A DNA stretch of 64,000 nt from Symsagittifera roscoffensis (lineage: Eukaryota; Xenacoelomorpha; Acoela; Convolutidae). Shown in pieces: positions 17,372-26,797 of this stretch; positions within the stretch are counted from its first letter, which is position 1, and each line of letters opens with the position of its first letter. The notes beneath the pieces are model-generated. The model saw only the letters and a list, made by a program, of their open reading frames with translations, searched no databases and was not told the origin of the DNA. The stretch spans positions 60,140,872 through 60,204,871 of the forward strand of contig NC_087068.1 in NCBI RefSeq assembly GCF_963678635.1, given 5' to 3'. Both the position numbers and the translations under genes were made by a program.

Positions 17372-20300
17372 TTAGGTATTAAAACAAATGTTCCAATTGT
17401 TAATTCGGAGGCTGGTGTAAAACGTGAATTGATTTGTTCATTAATGTTTTGTCTTTGTAATAACTTTTTTGTTATTTTTTGATAAATTTCATTGTGTTTT
17501 TTATCTCTATTTAGAATCCATTCGGTGTGTGTACCGGAGGCTAGTTTAAGAATTTGTGGGTGATGAAAATGATCTTCATCGTGTGTATGTAAAGGTAGGT
17601 TATAACAAATTGAGTCTTTATTTGGTTGACAATAACCTTGTGCGTTTTTATGAGAATTTGCTGTAAACATTATTGGTTTGCGTGGCTTTTGGTTAAAAAC
17701 CATTTCGTATGGTGACATTCCTAAAGTTGTCGTTATTTGTGAATTATATGCTAAGGGAAATAATTTTACATCTGCTGACCATTCGGTATATTTTGTATCA
17801 TTTCCGTTGATGATACATCTAAGATATTCTTGTAATGAACGGTTCATACCTTCGACTAAGCCGTTTGTCCAAGGTGCATGAGATGTACGTGGTTTGTGTT
17901 TAATGTTATATAAATGACATAGTGTGATAATTTCATTATTTATGAATTCTGTACCGTTGTCTGTAACTAAAATTTCTGGTAGTCCGAATTTTGCTATCCA
18001 GTGTTCATAGAGTGTTGTGTAAGCGTAATAAGCGTTACAATGTGGTACTGGGTTAATTGCTACATAATGTGTAAATGCGTCAACAATTACCATAATGTAG
18101 GAGTTTCCTTCTGATGAGGGTGAAATTGGTCCTTTAGTATCAAATGAGATACGATGATTAAAGTACAAACTTTGTCCTTTAAAATCTTGTTTTTGTGCTA
18201 TTTGTTTTTGATTTGGGTAAGGTTTATTTAGTTGACATACTATACAGTCATTGCATAGTACTTTTATCCAAATTGGTGCATTTGGGAAATAAAAGTTTTG
18301 TATAAAATTTGAATATGTTTTTTCTGATCCAGAGTGTCCTTTAATATTTTGTGTATGTGAAATATTAAAAGCTATAAGAATCATACTTAAAGGGAGACAT
18401 GGAACTGTAGATTCATTCAGGTTATACTCTAAAAGGTCTGTATTTTCGTTAATTGTTGTGTTGTTAAATTTGCGAAAGTATCGGAGGAGTGTTTTGTTTC
18501 CTAGAATGGTTGAATCTGCTTTGATAGGTTTAGTTTTATATTTGTGCCATGATTTCAGTTGTCGAATTACTGGGTCAAGGTTTTGATATTGTTTCAGTGT
18601 TGAAATTGTAATTATTTCTGTTGGGGGGAGAAAAATGTTTTCGATTTCTAATTTAGATAAGGGTATTGTATCAAGTGGGTCGTGGAGGTCAAAAACTTGA
18701 TTTATTGTGTATTTTGAATCATTTGTTTGTGGTCCTGATAAATTTATTTTATCAGTTAAATCTTCTTTGTCAATTAGTGGAAAATGGTCTTTCTTAGGCG
18801 GGTGTTGTTTTGTTCGTTTTTGTTGGGTGTTATTTTTTATCCATTGAGAATATGGGATTGGTTTGAAAGTTGATGTTCCAAGTAGATCAACTTCATAATG
18901 ATTATTTTGACAATCTAAATAAAGTGGGAAATGTTGTAAATTATTTATTTGTGATTGTTCAATATCAGTTTTTACTGCATATTTGCATTCCAATCGGGGT
19001 GATGTTTCGTTTTCTGCAAGGTAGAATTTTATGTTTTTGGGTATTTCAACTGTTGTTTTTCGTGTAAGTAATTCAGGTGGTGTATTTCGACTTAAGGTGT
19101 CTGGTAATGCAAGATTTTTTCCTGCAGTCCAAACTATATGTAAGTTTGGAAATTTCATTAGAATTAGTTGAAATCTGTAAACTCGGTGGTTTGGGTTAGA
19201 TTTTTGTGTAAAGAGAAAGATGATTGGTTTATGGTCTGTGAATAGAACTGTTGGATGTTTTGATCCAAGTATCAGAAATTCATATTCTGTCAGTGTATAT
19301 ATTATGGCTGTACATTCTCTCATTAGAGTTGAGAGTCGTAGCTCTGCTTGAGTGAATAATCGAGAATTTGCTGATATGAGGTTCATTTTATTTGTACCAT
19401 TATGTGATTGTAATAGTGCTGCACCGATGCCAAAGTTCGAAGCATCGCACATTGCATAAAATGGTTGATTTGAATCTGGAATTGTGTTTGAAATTTGTTC
19501 AGTTAAAAGTTTCTTTACTTCTTCAAATCGTGTTTGATGTTCTGTGTTCCATTCAAAATTATTTTGTTGTCTAGGGATGTTATAAAATGGTCGTAGATAT
19601 AATTGCATTTTATAAACATATTTACTTAAAAAGTTTAACATTCCAAGAAATTCTTGGATTTTCTTTTTATTTGTTGGTGGTTGAAGTTTTTGAATAGCGT
19701 CAATGCGTGATTTCAATGGAGTGATTGTTTTTCTTTCTATATTATGTCCTAAGAATTTAACTCTTGTCAAAAAGAAGTGTGATTTATCGGGGGCGGCCTT
19801 CAGATTTTCGTTCTGAAGTATTTGGTGATATTTTTCTAAAACATTGAACATCTCGTCTTTTGTTTGTGATTGCATAAAAACATCGTCTAAATAGGTGATT
19901 GCGTTTTTCTTGAGTATTAGTGGTCTAAAAATTTTGCTCATAAAAGCTGAAAATGCTGCTGGTCCTATGGATATTCCATAGAATAAGCGGTTGAATTCAT
20001 ATTGTTGGTTTCCGATAACAAATTGTGTTAAACGTCGTGATTGTTCATCTAGTGGCATTTGATTGTATGCACTATTCATATCGGCGGTTGTAAAGTATTT
20101 GCCGTTTATTTTTGTTAAAATAACTTGTATTGGTTCAATGGGCCAATTACATTTTGATTCATCTATGAGTGAATTGAGGTATCTAGCGTCGAGAACGATT
20201 TTTAATGATTCTCCTTTAGCTAGAAAGATAACGGGGTTGATAAATGTGTTGCCTTTTGGTTGTTCTTCTTTATTAACTGGTGATATAATGTTGTATTGTT

Positions 20301-23300
20301 CTAAAATATCGAGTAATCTGTTCACTTTATCATGTAAGTGAATTGGTACTTTACTTGCTCTCTGTTTTTTGAAAACTGCGTCTGGTTTTAACGGGAGATG
20401 TAGTGATGAACTGATTTTTCCAACATCGAATTTTGATGTTGCATAGACTGATGAATATTCAATTAGCTGTTTGGCTAACTTTTCGAATTCGTCTTGTGTT
20501 ATTTGTGAATGTTGGAAATTAAACATTGTTAAAAATTTCTGTTGGTCCTCTGTGTAGTTACTTATGTTGAATGTAGGTTTGAAATATGGAGTTTTTGTGA
20601 AATAATCCGTATTTCTGTTTTCGTTACTTATTATATTATTTATGGATAATTCTTCATTAAGAATTGTGGATTGGCAAATATCTAGTAATTGGAGTATATT
20701 ATTTACGCGATAGGCTTTTTCGTGTATTGGTGATATTGTAGCGTTGGTTTCACAATATCCTAAAAGTCCTAAAGGTAATGTTACTTGGTAAGGTGTGTTG
20801 TTATAGACATGTAAGGAAATGATATCTGAATTCGAATTTTTCAAATATTTTATGGATGAGATTGTGATTTTGAAAAATTTGTGAATAGGTTTGAATTCAA
20901 ATTCTGACATATAAAATTTTTGTTTGTTTTGTTCTTTATCATATTGGTGAACTTGTTTGATTGAAAAATTATAGATATTTCCTGATAGTGGTTTTAGGTG
21001 TTTTCTTTGTTGGTTAAATATCGGGTAGAATTTTGAAAAGAATGGTGGTTGTTTATTTAATCTTTGAAAAAATGTTAAGGATGTTTCTTTTGTTTTTGTA
21101 TATTTATCTTTGATTAATATTTTACTATTTAGTATGTTAATTGTTGGTATATACTTCGAAATAAATGGTATTCCAATGATATTATATTTAATGTCAGTGA
21201 TATGGAATATTTGTTTAAATGGCTTATTTAAAATTTTGCTTTGTTCCATTGTTCTGGTGGGGAGGAGAAATAATTGGATTTTTCCGTAGTTTATCAATGT
21301 TGATCCTTGTGCTGTTGCTAGTTTGCTGGAGGTTTCAAGAGGTGTTAGCTTTGGGTGTAAGGTTTTTATTTCATTCCATGTGGGGATGTTTATTATGTTT
21401 GATTCTGCTCCTGAATCAATTAAAAAATCTATTTCAAGGTCTGGTGGTTGAAATTCTTTATTTCTTGGGCTTTCTAAGAGAAATGGAATTGTCCAAATTT
21501 TTTCTTTGGGTTGTTCTTTTTGTATATTTTGATAAATGTGGTTTGTATTCAAGCATTTTGTTTTGGTATTTTTATTGGTTTGATTTGTAGTGTTAATCTC
21601 ATTTGTTTCTTGTGTCGTTGGTGTGGAATTTATGGGTGTAGTGTAATAATTTTGAAGAAATTCTGATTGATTTTCATATATGTGTGATGGAAAGGGTTGT
21701 TCATATATGACAGATTCATAGTCATTTTCGACTTTTATCATATTGATAGAAAGAGTGTTTTCAGTATCACTTTCTGAATCTGATGATGTACAGTTTATTT
21801 GATTGAGTTGTAACGTATCAGTTACTGTGTCATCAATACCTGGAGGGTCTGATGTTGTTTCTGGATTTGACTGTACTTGATTGATTTGTCTTTGATGTTT
21901 AGGTGTACTACTTCTGTGGCGATTATTAGAATTATTATAGTTATTATTATTCCGGTGTGGTGATTGGGAATAATTTCTATAACGATTATTATAACTTGAG
22001 TGTCGATTTTGTGAATTATTTCGCGATCTGTTTTGGTAATTATTGTTTGGTCTGTTATAGTTCGATCTATTATTTGAGTTATTCCTTGATTGATTGTTCG
22101 GGTAATTCTGGTTTCGGTTGTTTGAATAACTTCTATTTCGATTATAGGAGTAGTTTCTATTCCTATTGTATGATGAATTTCGTGATTGGTTGTTTGGATA
22201 GTAGTTATTTCTTGATTGGGAATTAGATCTAGAAACAAATCGTTGTGTATTTGAATTTGATCTTGAGTAGTTATTTCGACTATTTGGTCTATTGTAGTGA
22301 TTTTGTGATGAATTTTGTGTATTTCTTCGTTCTGGCGATCTTCCTCTATAACTTGAGTTATATGGTGATTGATTTCTTGTATAATTTGTATTGTTCGGGA
22401 GTGGTTTTCCTGAACTGTTGTTGCTGTGGACTGTTTTGTTCGGTAGATTTTGATCTTTTTTCATGTATTGATAGAATGATTTATTTGGTTCTTTATATTT
22501 TTGAGGTTTATTTTGATTGTCTTGCTGTTTTTGTCTACATTCGGAAATACTATGTCCGTATCGTCGGCAATAATTACACCATTTTTTGAAAGATGGTTTG
22601 CCTTTAAAGTTCGGGTTCTTTTCGTAAATATTGAGTATTTCAGTGATTTTTTCAACGAGGTCTGTCTCTGATTCCTGTATATTATTAATATTAGTGGGAG
22701 TCGTTTCAATTCTATTAACGTATTGTAATTTCAGATTTTCCGTTTCTTCTAGTTTCATCGTGATTTCTGCTTGTTCTAATTTGTCTACTAGTTTTCGAAA
22801 ATCTAAATCGGGTTCTCGAATTGAAGAAGGATGGGATGCTCTCTTTTTTATTGCTATTTTCCTTAATTGTGGTGTTAAGGTCATCATTAAGATTTCTGTC
22901 ATCTTTGTGTTTTTATAGTCATGTGTATTTAGTGAGTATGCTTTTCGAACTAGTGTTTCGATTCGTACTGCTATTTGCTTGATGGTTTCGTTTGGTAATC
23001 TGCGAATTTCATTACATAAAACTCTTTGTTGTTGTTTGTTTCTTTCGGAGTCAAACATTTTTGAAAATTCCTGTGTAAACCTTTTCCAGTTTGATTTTAT
23101 TTCTAGAGGTAGTACTGAAAACCATTTTTGGGCTGCGCCATCTAAGGTTGTTTGTATTAACGCTGTGCGTCGATGTATCCAGTTTTGATGTAGTGGCGTA
23201 TTAATTGGTTCAGGTCCAATATTTAAAATCAGGTTTGCTGTTACTGCATTTAAATAATCTTCTACAGAGTATTCAGGGTCTGTTCCTGTGAAAACCATTA

Positions 23301-25101
23301 AAGGTTTGTTTGATGTTATTGATGATCCACCCATAAGGTATGGATTCATTGTCATTTGTAATGATTCTGCTGCATTTGGCATTTGAGAAAAATTTGAAAG
23401 TTGGTTTCTTGTTATTTCATGTTGTTGGAGATAATATGGGAGTGGTATTTCATTTTGCATTTGTGATGCTTGATACGAGTGTGCAGTCATTGGATTTTGT
23501 TGTTGAATTGGTTGAAAAGATTGTGTATTAATTAGATTTTGTTGCTGAATTGGTTGTTGATGTTGTGCATCTATTGGTTGTGGAGAAAAATTTCTATGAT
23601 TTGTACGTGTTTTCTGTATTCCTTGTCTACGATATTCTTGAGTATTTGGTGCAAATATATCTGGTTGTAAGAAATCATCATCTGAGGATAAATAATCCAT
23701 TTGATAAGATGTCTGTTTTTTATTTTTATTTTGTTGAAAAAATGGGTAATTTTCACTGTGATCCTGTGGAGGATTTGTTTGGAAATTTATTGAATTAGGT
23801 TGGGTCATTGGGTTATCCCAATTTCGAGATCTTGTATATTGGTTAAAATTTCTTTGTGGTTGGTTATATGTTTTTGATGGATGTGTATAATTATAATTAT
23901 GGTCTGCAAAGTTGTTTCTAGTGAATGTTTTGTGTGTTTTTGATGGTATTGTCATGGGTCTGTATGTTTGGTAATCCATATGTGAATATTTAGGAGCAAC
24001 CGAAGGTTTAACGGTTGATTGTAAGGTTACCTGTGTTTGTGAAGGATTTGTATTTCTTGGTGTTGTTAAATTTGGGCGTATTGGTGAAATACTTTGTTGT
24101 GTAGTTGTTGTGTGTACAATTTCTTCATTTATGAAGTGTGATGGTGTCTGGATATCTTGTTGAGTAAGATTCCTAGTTCCATTGAGGTTTTCATTGTGTA
24201 TAACTGTAGAGTTTAAACTATTATTTTGTGTATCGGGCAAAAATGTATTATAGTTTAATGGTGTTGCATCAATGGTTAATGGTATTACTTTTACATAATC
24301 TCTTATGTAAGATATCGTACTTATTGCTTGACTTGAGATTGATTGTGGGAAGCTTATAAATGCGGGATGAGACCATTCGGGGTCCCAAACATAATCTGAT
24401 TGTTCTGTGATAGCGGTATCATCGTTCGAGTTTTGGGGTCTAAAATTTTTTCTTGCTTGTGCAATTAAATCAATATTGTGTGTGAAATAATCTATTATGA
24501 ACCATGCCAAAATTTTTTGTAGATCGTGTTTTGTATGTTGTGAAACGTCGTCTTTCGTGAAATTTTCTTTAATGATGTTTAAATAACTAGAGAGTAGTGT
24601 GATTTCATGTCGTACTCTTAAATGTTTAGATGTTTCTGTCGGTGAGACATTTGTTATTGGGATTTCGTTTTCTAATATCGAAATATAACTATATATTATT
24701 GCGAAAACTTCATTGGTGAATATGGAGTTTGCTCTTTGTGAGTTATGATATTGGATGCTTTTTATATATTCTGAAAAAACTTTTGAAAATTCTAAATCAA
24801 GATCGTCTGTTTGAATTGTATATCTTCTATTATTATGGTTTGGTGAGGTGAATTCTATGGAGTAGATTCCATACTGTTGTGTTATGTTGCATATATCTTT
24901 TAAGTAGTGGTCTATGATTTGTCTTTTGATTTTTACATCTGGGAACTCTGTTTTACATGGACTGATTCCGGGTTCAAATAAATTTAATAGTAAATTTTTG
25001 CAAAATATGTGCTGTCCTCTATCAGTGGTTGCATCTACTATAAAAGGAAAGATTTCATCATCATCTGGACTTTCTTCACCTGGGGTGTGCGTTGAGCTCA
25101 T
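17308..25101 (-). CDS. gag-pol: Gag-Pol polyprotein, Ty3/gypsy type
   Basis: 2,597 residues. Order: a novel N-terminal domain (about 1-235); a Gln/Asn/Pro-rich linker; a retrotransposon capsid region (about 590-800, with AAQKWFSVLP and FTQEFSKMF); a CCHC zinc knuckle CNYCRRYGHSISEC (about 842-855); an Asn/Arg/Ser/Tyr-rich tract (about 900-1090); aspartic protease LIDSGAES (about 1229); reverse transcriptase with YLDDVFM (about 1735); RNase H starting YAMCDASNFGIGAAL (about 1883); integrase with an HHCC finger (about 2256-2290) and a D-D-E core (FDTKGP, TDNGTEF, GLVEGMN). Gag and pol share one frame. It is far longer than the usual 1,400-1,700 residues because of the N-terminal domain and low-complexity tracts. 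The ATG lies inside the end of ORF0 (26-base overlap). The C-terminus leaves frame before the GPY/F module. Confidence 0.95.
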   Translation of the reverse strand: MSSTHTPGEESPDDDEIFPFIVDATTDRGQHIFCKNLLLNLFEPGISPCKTEFPDVKIKRQIIDHYLKDICNITQQYGIYSIEFTSPNHNNRRYTIQTDDLDLEFSKVFSEYIKSIQYHNSQRANSIFTNEVFAIIYSYISILENEIPITNVSPTETSKHLRVRHEITLLSSYLNIIKENFTKDDVSQHTKHDLQKILAWFIIDYFTHNIDLIAQARKNFRPQNSNDDTAITEQSDYVWDPEWSHPAFISFPQSISSQAISTISYIRDYVKVIPLTIDATPLNYNTFLPDTQNNSLNSTVIHNENLNGTRNLTQQDIQTPSHFINEEIVHTTTTQQSISPIRPNLTTPRNTNPSQTQVTLQSTVKPSVAPKYSHMDYQTYRPMTIPSKTHKTFTRNNFADHNYNYTHPSKTYNQPQRNFNQYTRSRNWDNPMTQPNSINFQTNPPQDHSENYPFFQQNKNKKQTSYQMDYLSSDDDFLQPDIFAPNTQEYRRQGIQKTRTNHRNFSPQPIDAQHQQPIQQQNLINTQSFQPIQQQNPMTAHSYQASQMQNEIPLPYYLQQHEITRNQLSNFSQMPNAAESLQMTMNPYLMGGSSITSNKPLMVFTGTDPEYSVEDYLNAVTANLILNIGPEPINTPLHQNWIHRRTALIQTTLDGAAQKWFSVLPLEIKSNWKRFTQEFSKMFDSERNKQQQRVLCNEIRRLPNETIKQIAVRIETLVRKAYSLNTHDYKNTKMTEILMMTLTPQLRKIAIKKRASHPSSIREPDLDFRKLVDKLEQAEITMKLEETENLKLQYVNRIETTPTNINNIQESETDLVEKITEILNIYEKNPNFKGKPSFKKWCNYCRRYGHSISECRQKQQDNQNKPQKYKEPNKSFYQYMKKDQNLPNKTVHSNNSSGKPLPNNTNYTRNQSPYNSSYRGRSPERRNTQNSSQNHYNRPNSRNNYSRSNSNTQRFVSRSNSQSRNNYYPNNQSRNSSYNRNRNYSYNRNRSYSNNRNQNYPNNQSRNNSNNRSNYNRPNNNYQNRSRNNSQNRHSSYNNRYRNYSQSPHRNNNNYNNSNNRHRSSTPKHQRQINQVQSNPETTSDPPGIDDTVTDTLQLNQINCTSSDSESDTENTLSINMIKVENDYESVIYEQPFPSHIYENQSEFLQNYYTTPINSTPTTQETNEINTTNQTNKNTKTKCLNTNHIYQNIQKEQPKEKIWTIPFLLESPRNKEFQPPDLEIDFLIDSGAESNIINIPTWNEIKTLHPKLTPLETSSKLATAQGSTLINYGKIQLFLLPTRTMEQSKILNKPFKQIFHITDIKYNIIGIPFISKYIPTINILNSKILIKDKYTKTKETSLTFFQRLNKQPPFFSKFYPIFNQQRKHLKPLSGNIYNFSIKQVHQYDKEQNKQKFYMSEFEFKPIHKFFKITISSIKYLKNSNSDIISLHVYNNTPYQVTLPLGLLGYCETNATISPIHEKAYRVNNILQLLDICQSTILNEELSINNIISNENRNTDYFTKTPYFKPTFNISNYTEDQQKFLTMFNFQHSQITQDEFEKLAKQLIEYSSVYATSKFDVGKISSSLHLPLKPDAVFKKQRASKVPIHLHDKVNRLLDILEQYNIISPVNKEEQPKGNTFINPVIFLAKGESLKIVLDARYLNSLIDESKCNWPIEPIQVILTKINGKYFTTADMNSAYNQMPLDEQSRRLTQFVIGNQQYEFNRLFYGISIGPAAFSAFMSKIFRPLILKKNAITYLDDVFMQSQTKDEMFNVLEKYHQILQNENLKAAPDKSHFFLTRVKFLGHNIERKTITPLKSRIDAIQKLQPPTNKKKIQEFLGMLNFLSKYVYKMQLYLRPFYNIPRQQNNFEWNTEHQTRFEEVKKLLTEQISNTIPDSNQPFYAMCDASNFGIGAALLQSHNGTNKMNLISANSRLFTQAELRLSTLMRECTAIIYTLTEYEFLILGSKHPTVLFTDHKPIIFLFTQKSNPNHRVYRFQLILMKFPNLHIVWTAGKNLALPDTLSRNTPPELLTRKTTVEIPKNIKFYLAENETSPRLECKYAVKTDIEQSQINNLQHFPLYLDCQNNHYEVDLLGTSTFKPIPYSQWIKNNTQQKRTKQHPPKKDHFPLIDKEDLTDKINLSGPQTNDSKYTINQVFDLHDPLDTIPLSKLEIENIFLPPTEIITISTLKQYQNLDPVIRQLKSWHKYKTKPIKADSTILGNKTLLRYFRKFNNTTINENTDLLEYNLNESTVPCLPLSMILIAFNISHTQNIKGHSGSEKTYSNFIQNFYFPNAPIWIKVLCNDCIVCQLNKPYPNQKQIAQKQDFKGQSLYFNHRISFDTKGPISPSSEGNSYIMVIVDAFTHYVAINPVPHCNAYYAYTTLYEHWIAKFGLPEILVTDNGTEFINNEIITLCHLYNIKHKPRTSHAPWTNGLVEGMNRSLQEYLRCIINGNDTKYTEWSADVKLFPLAYNSQITTTLGMSPYEMVFNQKPRKPIMFTANSHKNAQGYCQPNKDSICYNLPLHTHDEDHFHHPQILKLASGTHTEWILNRDKKHNEIYQKITKKLLQRQNINEQINSRFTPASELTIGTFVLIPNLILKREFLKNYNPFEKDHTK
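21900..22400 (-). repeat. Asn/Arg/Ser/Tyr-rich low-complexity coding tract
   Basis: Within gag, after the zinc knuckle, codons repeat short motifs such as SYNRNRNYSYNRNRSY and PNNQSRNNS for about 150 residues. Such basic, Asn/Tyr-rich tracts often bind RNA or drive condensation; that role is inferred. The tract is shortened and broken in the older copy (about 42340-42560). Confidence 0.7.
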
Positions 25102-25543
25102 TTTTTCGTTCGATGACTGTTAATATGTAATTATTAATGTGTCGAATTGGTTGATTCCAATTGTATAAATGTACTGGTTTGTGTTTATACTGCTTTTTTA
25201 TTCTTCTTTTTCCTCTTTTTGATGAATTTGAAGTTGTTTCTGAGTCAGAAAAATATAATTGATCGTGAAGTGGGTAATTTTTATCTATTGATTCTTTTAG
25301 TTTGTAAAGTTCGTCTAAACTGTTGGTTTCTGATTCTGAAAATGCGTTTCGATTTTTTGAAAATCTTTTTCGTGTTATTTGTCTTTGTTTCGTTATTATT
25401 TTTCTTTTTAGTGTTTGTCGTTTTGTTCGAATGTATCCAACTGTTTGTGTATGAGGTGTGATTACAAGGTCGTATTTTTTGTTATCTATTTCACAATTGT
25501 GTAAAACGATTGTTTGTTTATTTCCTAGGTTTTTAAATGACAT
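25076..25543 (-). CDS. ORF0: basic protein preceding gag
   Basis: 155 residues, not recognised. A strongly basic segment (about residues 39-60, Lys/Arg/Gln/Thr) is followed by a Ser/Glu/Asp-rich segment with two similar FSESET/FSDSET elements and a second basic patch (SKRGKRRIKK). Nucleic-acid binding or nuclear targeting would fit, by inference. It is the first ORF after the leader and overlaps the gag-pol ATG by 26 bases in another frame. Decayed versions stand in the same place in both older 5' regions (about 45060-45475 and 47580-47925), so it is an established part of the family. Confidence 0.75.
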   Translation of the reverse strand: MSFKNLGNKQTIVLHNCEIDNKKYDLVITPHTQTVGYIRTKRQTLKRKIITKQRQITRKRFSKNRNAFSESETNSLDELYKLKESIDKNYPLHDQLYFSDSETTSNSSKRGKRRIKKQYKHKPVHLYNWNQPIRHINNYILTVIERKNELNAHPR

Positions 25544-26777
25544 AAGGTTTAGGATGACGGATGCAAAAGGTTGTTAAATGATTTCTATTTTCCTAAACTG
25601 TTAGTTCTTACGATTTTTTGGTTAGCTTAACCTGGGTCTATTTGTTCAGGGTTGGAGAGAAAAGTATATCGATTCCGAAGAATGATTTTTTACTTTCTCG
25701 TGGCTAGTATAAGTTAAGGTGTTAACTTACTTAATCTTACTTAGGGGTAGTGATTGTGTTCAAGGGTTGGAGAATAGTAAATCGATCCACAAGGTTCAGG
25801 TATAATTAGAACGCGAGTAGTTCGTTAGATACTATTTTAAACTTACTAAGTCTAAGATTTATCCTGGGTCTGGTAAGAGGGGGGGTCAAGTGAAGGATGA
25901 ATAACCGAAGTTCTTCACTGTTTATCCTAATTTGAATGATTAGTTTTGTTTAAAAATTTCTATTAGTTTTGGGTCTTTAGAAAGGGTTGGGTAGTGAATC
26001 GACGTTTGAGGTCGTTAGACACTAATTAAGTGGGTGGGGGAGAACAAAGTTGTTCTGTTTGATCCAAGGATAGGCCTTGATGATCAAGTTTTAAATTTAA
26101 TTAAATAGAAAATGATTTAAGATCCAAGGATAAGCCTTGATGATCTGGTTTTAAAATTAAGTGAATTTAAGTTTTAATAAAATTTTAAATGTGTGTAAAG
26201 GAAAGATTTAGTATTTTGATGATATTAGTGGGTTTATGATTGCTATTATGTTTTAGGTGATGGAGCTGGAACAACAGGATGATTTATGATTACTAACCAT
26301 TTATTGTCATGCTACTAATTTTTATTTTTTATTTTTCAATAAATATTTTTCAAACATATTTTGTATATTACTGCAGAGTTTTAGGAAAACGATCTTAGAT
26401 CTTTTTATCAATCGTTATTGTATATTAATAATTTTGTTTAGCGCCTGTAATGATTTTGAGGATTTACTTCAAAATTTTAGGTTTGCAAATGAAAATCTAA
26501 ATTCATTGCCAGTAGTATTCTAAATATAAAAGTTTGTTCTGGTTTTTGCCTAACTATCATATAGCTATATGGCAAGTTTCTACTTTGTCGTATGTCGTCT
26601 CTGGTTCGAGGTCTTCTTCCAATTCCGGGTAGTTCTGTTATGGTTCGGAATATTGGCTCTGATCTATTGAGTCGTAGAGACATTTCGATTAAATTATTGT
26701 CGTATAACATTTTGTAAATGTTTTTGTCTAATTTCTAATCTATTTTGGTTAATTCTAAGCTATTAAGGTCTTGTTCG
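25544..26777 (-). promoter_or_regulatory. Structured 5' leader with three related hairpins
   Basis: A 1.25-kb leader between the primer-binding site and ORF0. Three segments share a GGGTTGG...AATCGA start and close with a complementary arm: 25657-25699 (GAGAAAAGTA / TACTTTCTC, one bulge), 25773-25836 (AATAGTA / TACTATT) and 25992-26024 (TAGTG / CACTA with inner CGAC / GTCG). Further toward the LTR a GATCCAAGGATA(G/A)GCCTTGATG motif occurs twice (26071 and 26123). The older 5' regions keep these elements. Such a leader could serve packaging, dimerisation or internal ribosome entry. Confidence 0.55.
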
Positions 26778-26795
26778 AGACTTATGGTCGCACCA
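26778..26795 (-). other. Primer-binding site candidate
   Basis: Two bases after the 5' LTR the element strand reads TGGTGCGACCATAAGTCT, beginning with the TGG expected opposite a tRNA CCA end. On the plus strand the match extends past GTTCGAGAC to CACCA, resembling the T-loop-to-3'-end part of a tRNA, so primer pairing may be longer than 18 nt. The tRNA was not identified. Confidence 0.65.
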
Positions 26796-26797
26796 GA

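Noticed and set aside
21822-22238. 138-residue minus frame rich in Ile and Thr
   Set aside because: Out-of-frame reading of the Asn/Arg/Ser/Tyr-rich gag tract; the repeat produces long open frames.
21957-22589. Plus-strand Tyr/Ser/Phe-rich ORFs
   Set aside because: Antisense of the same low-complexity gag tract.
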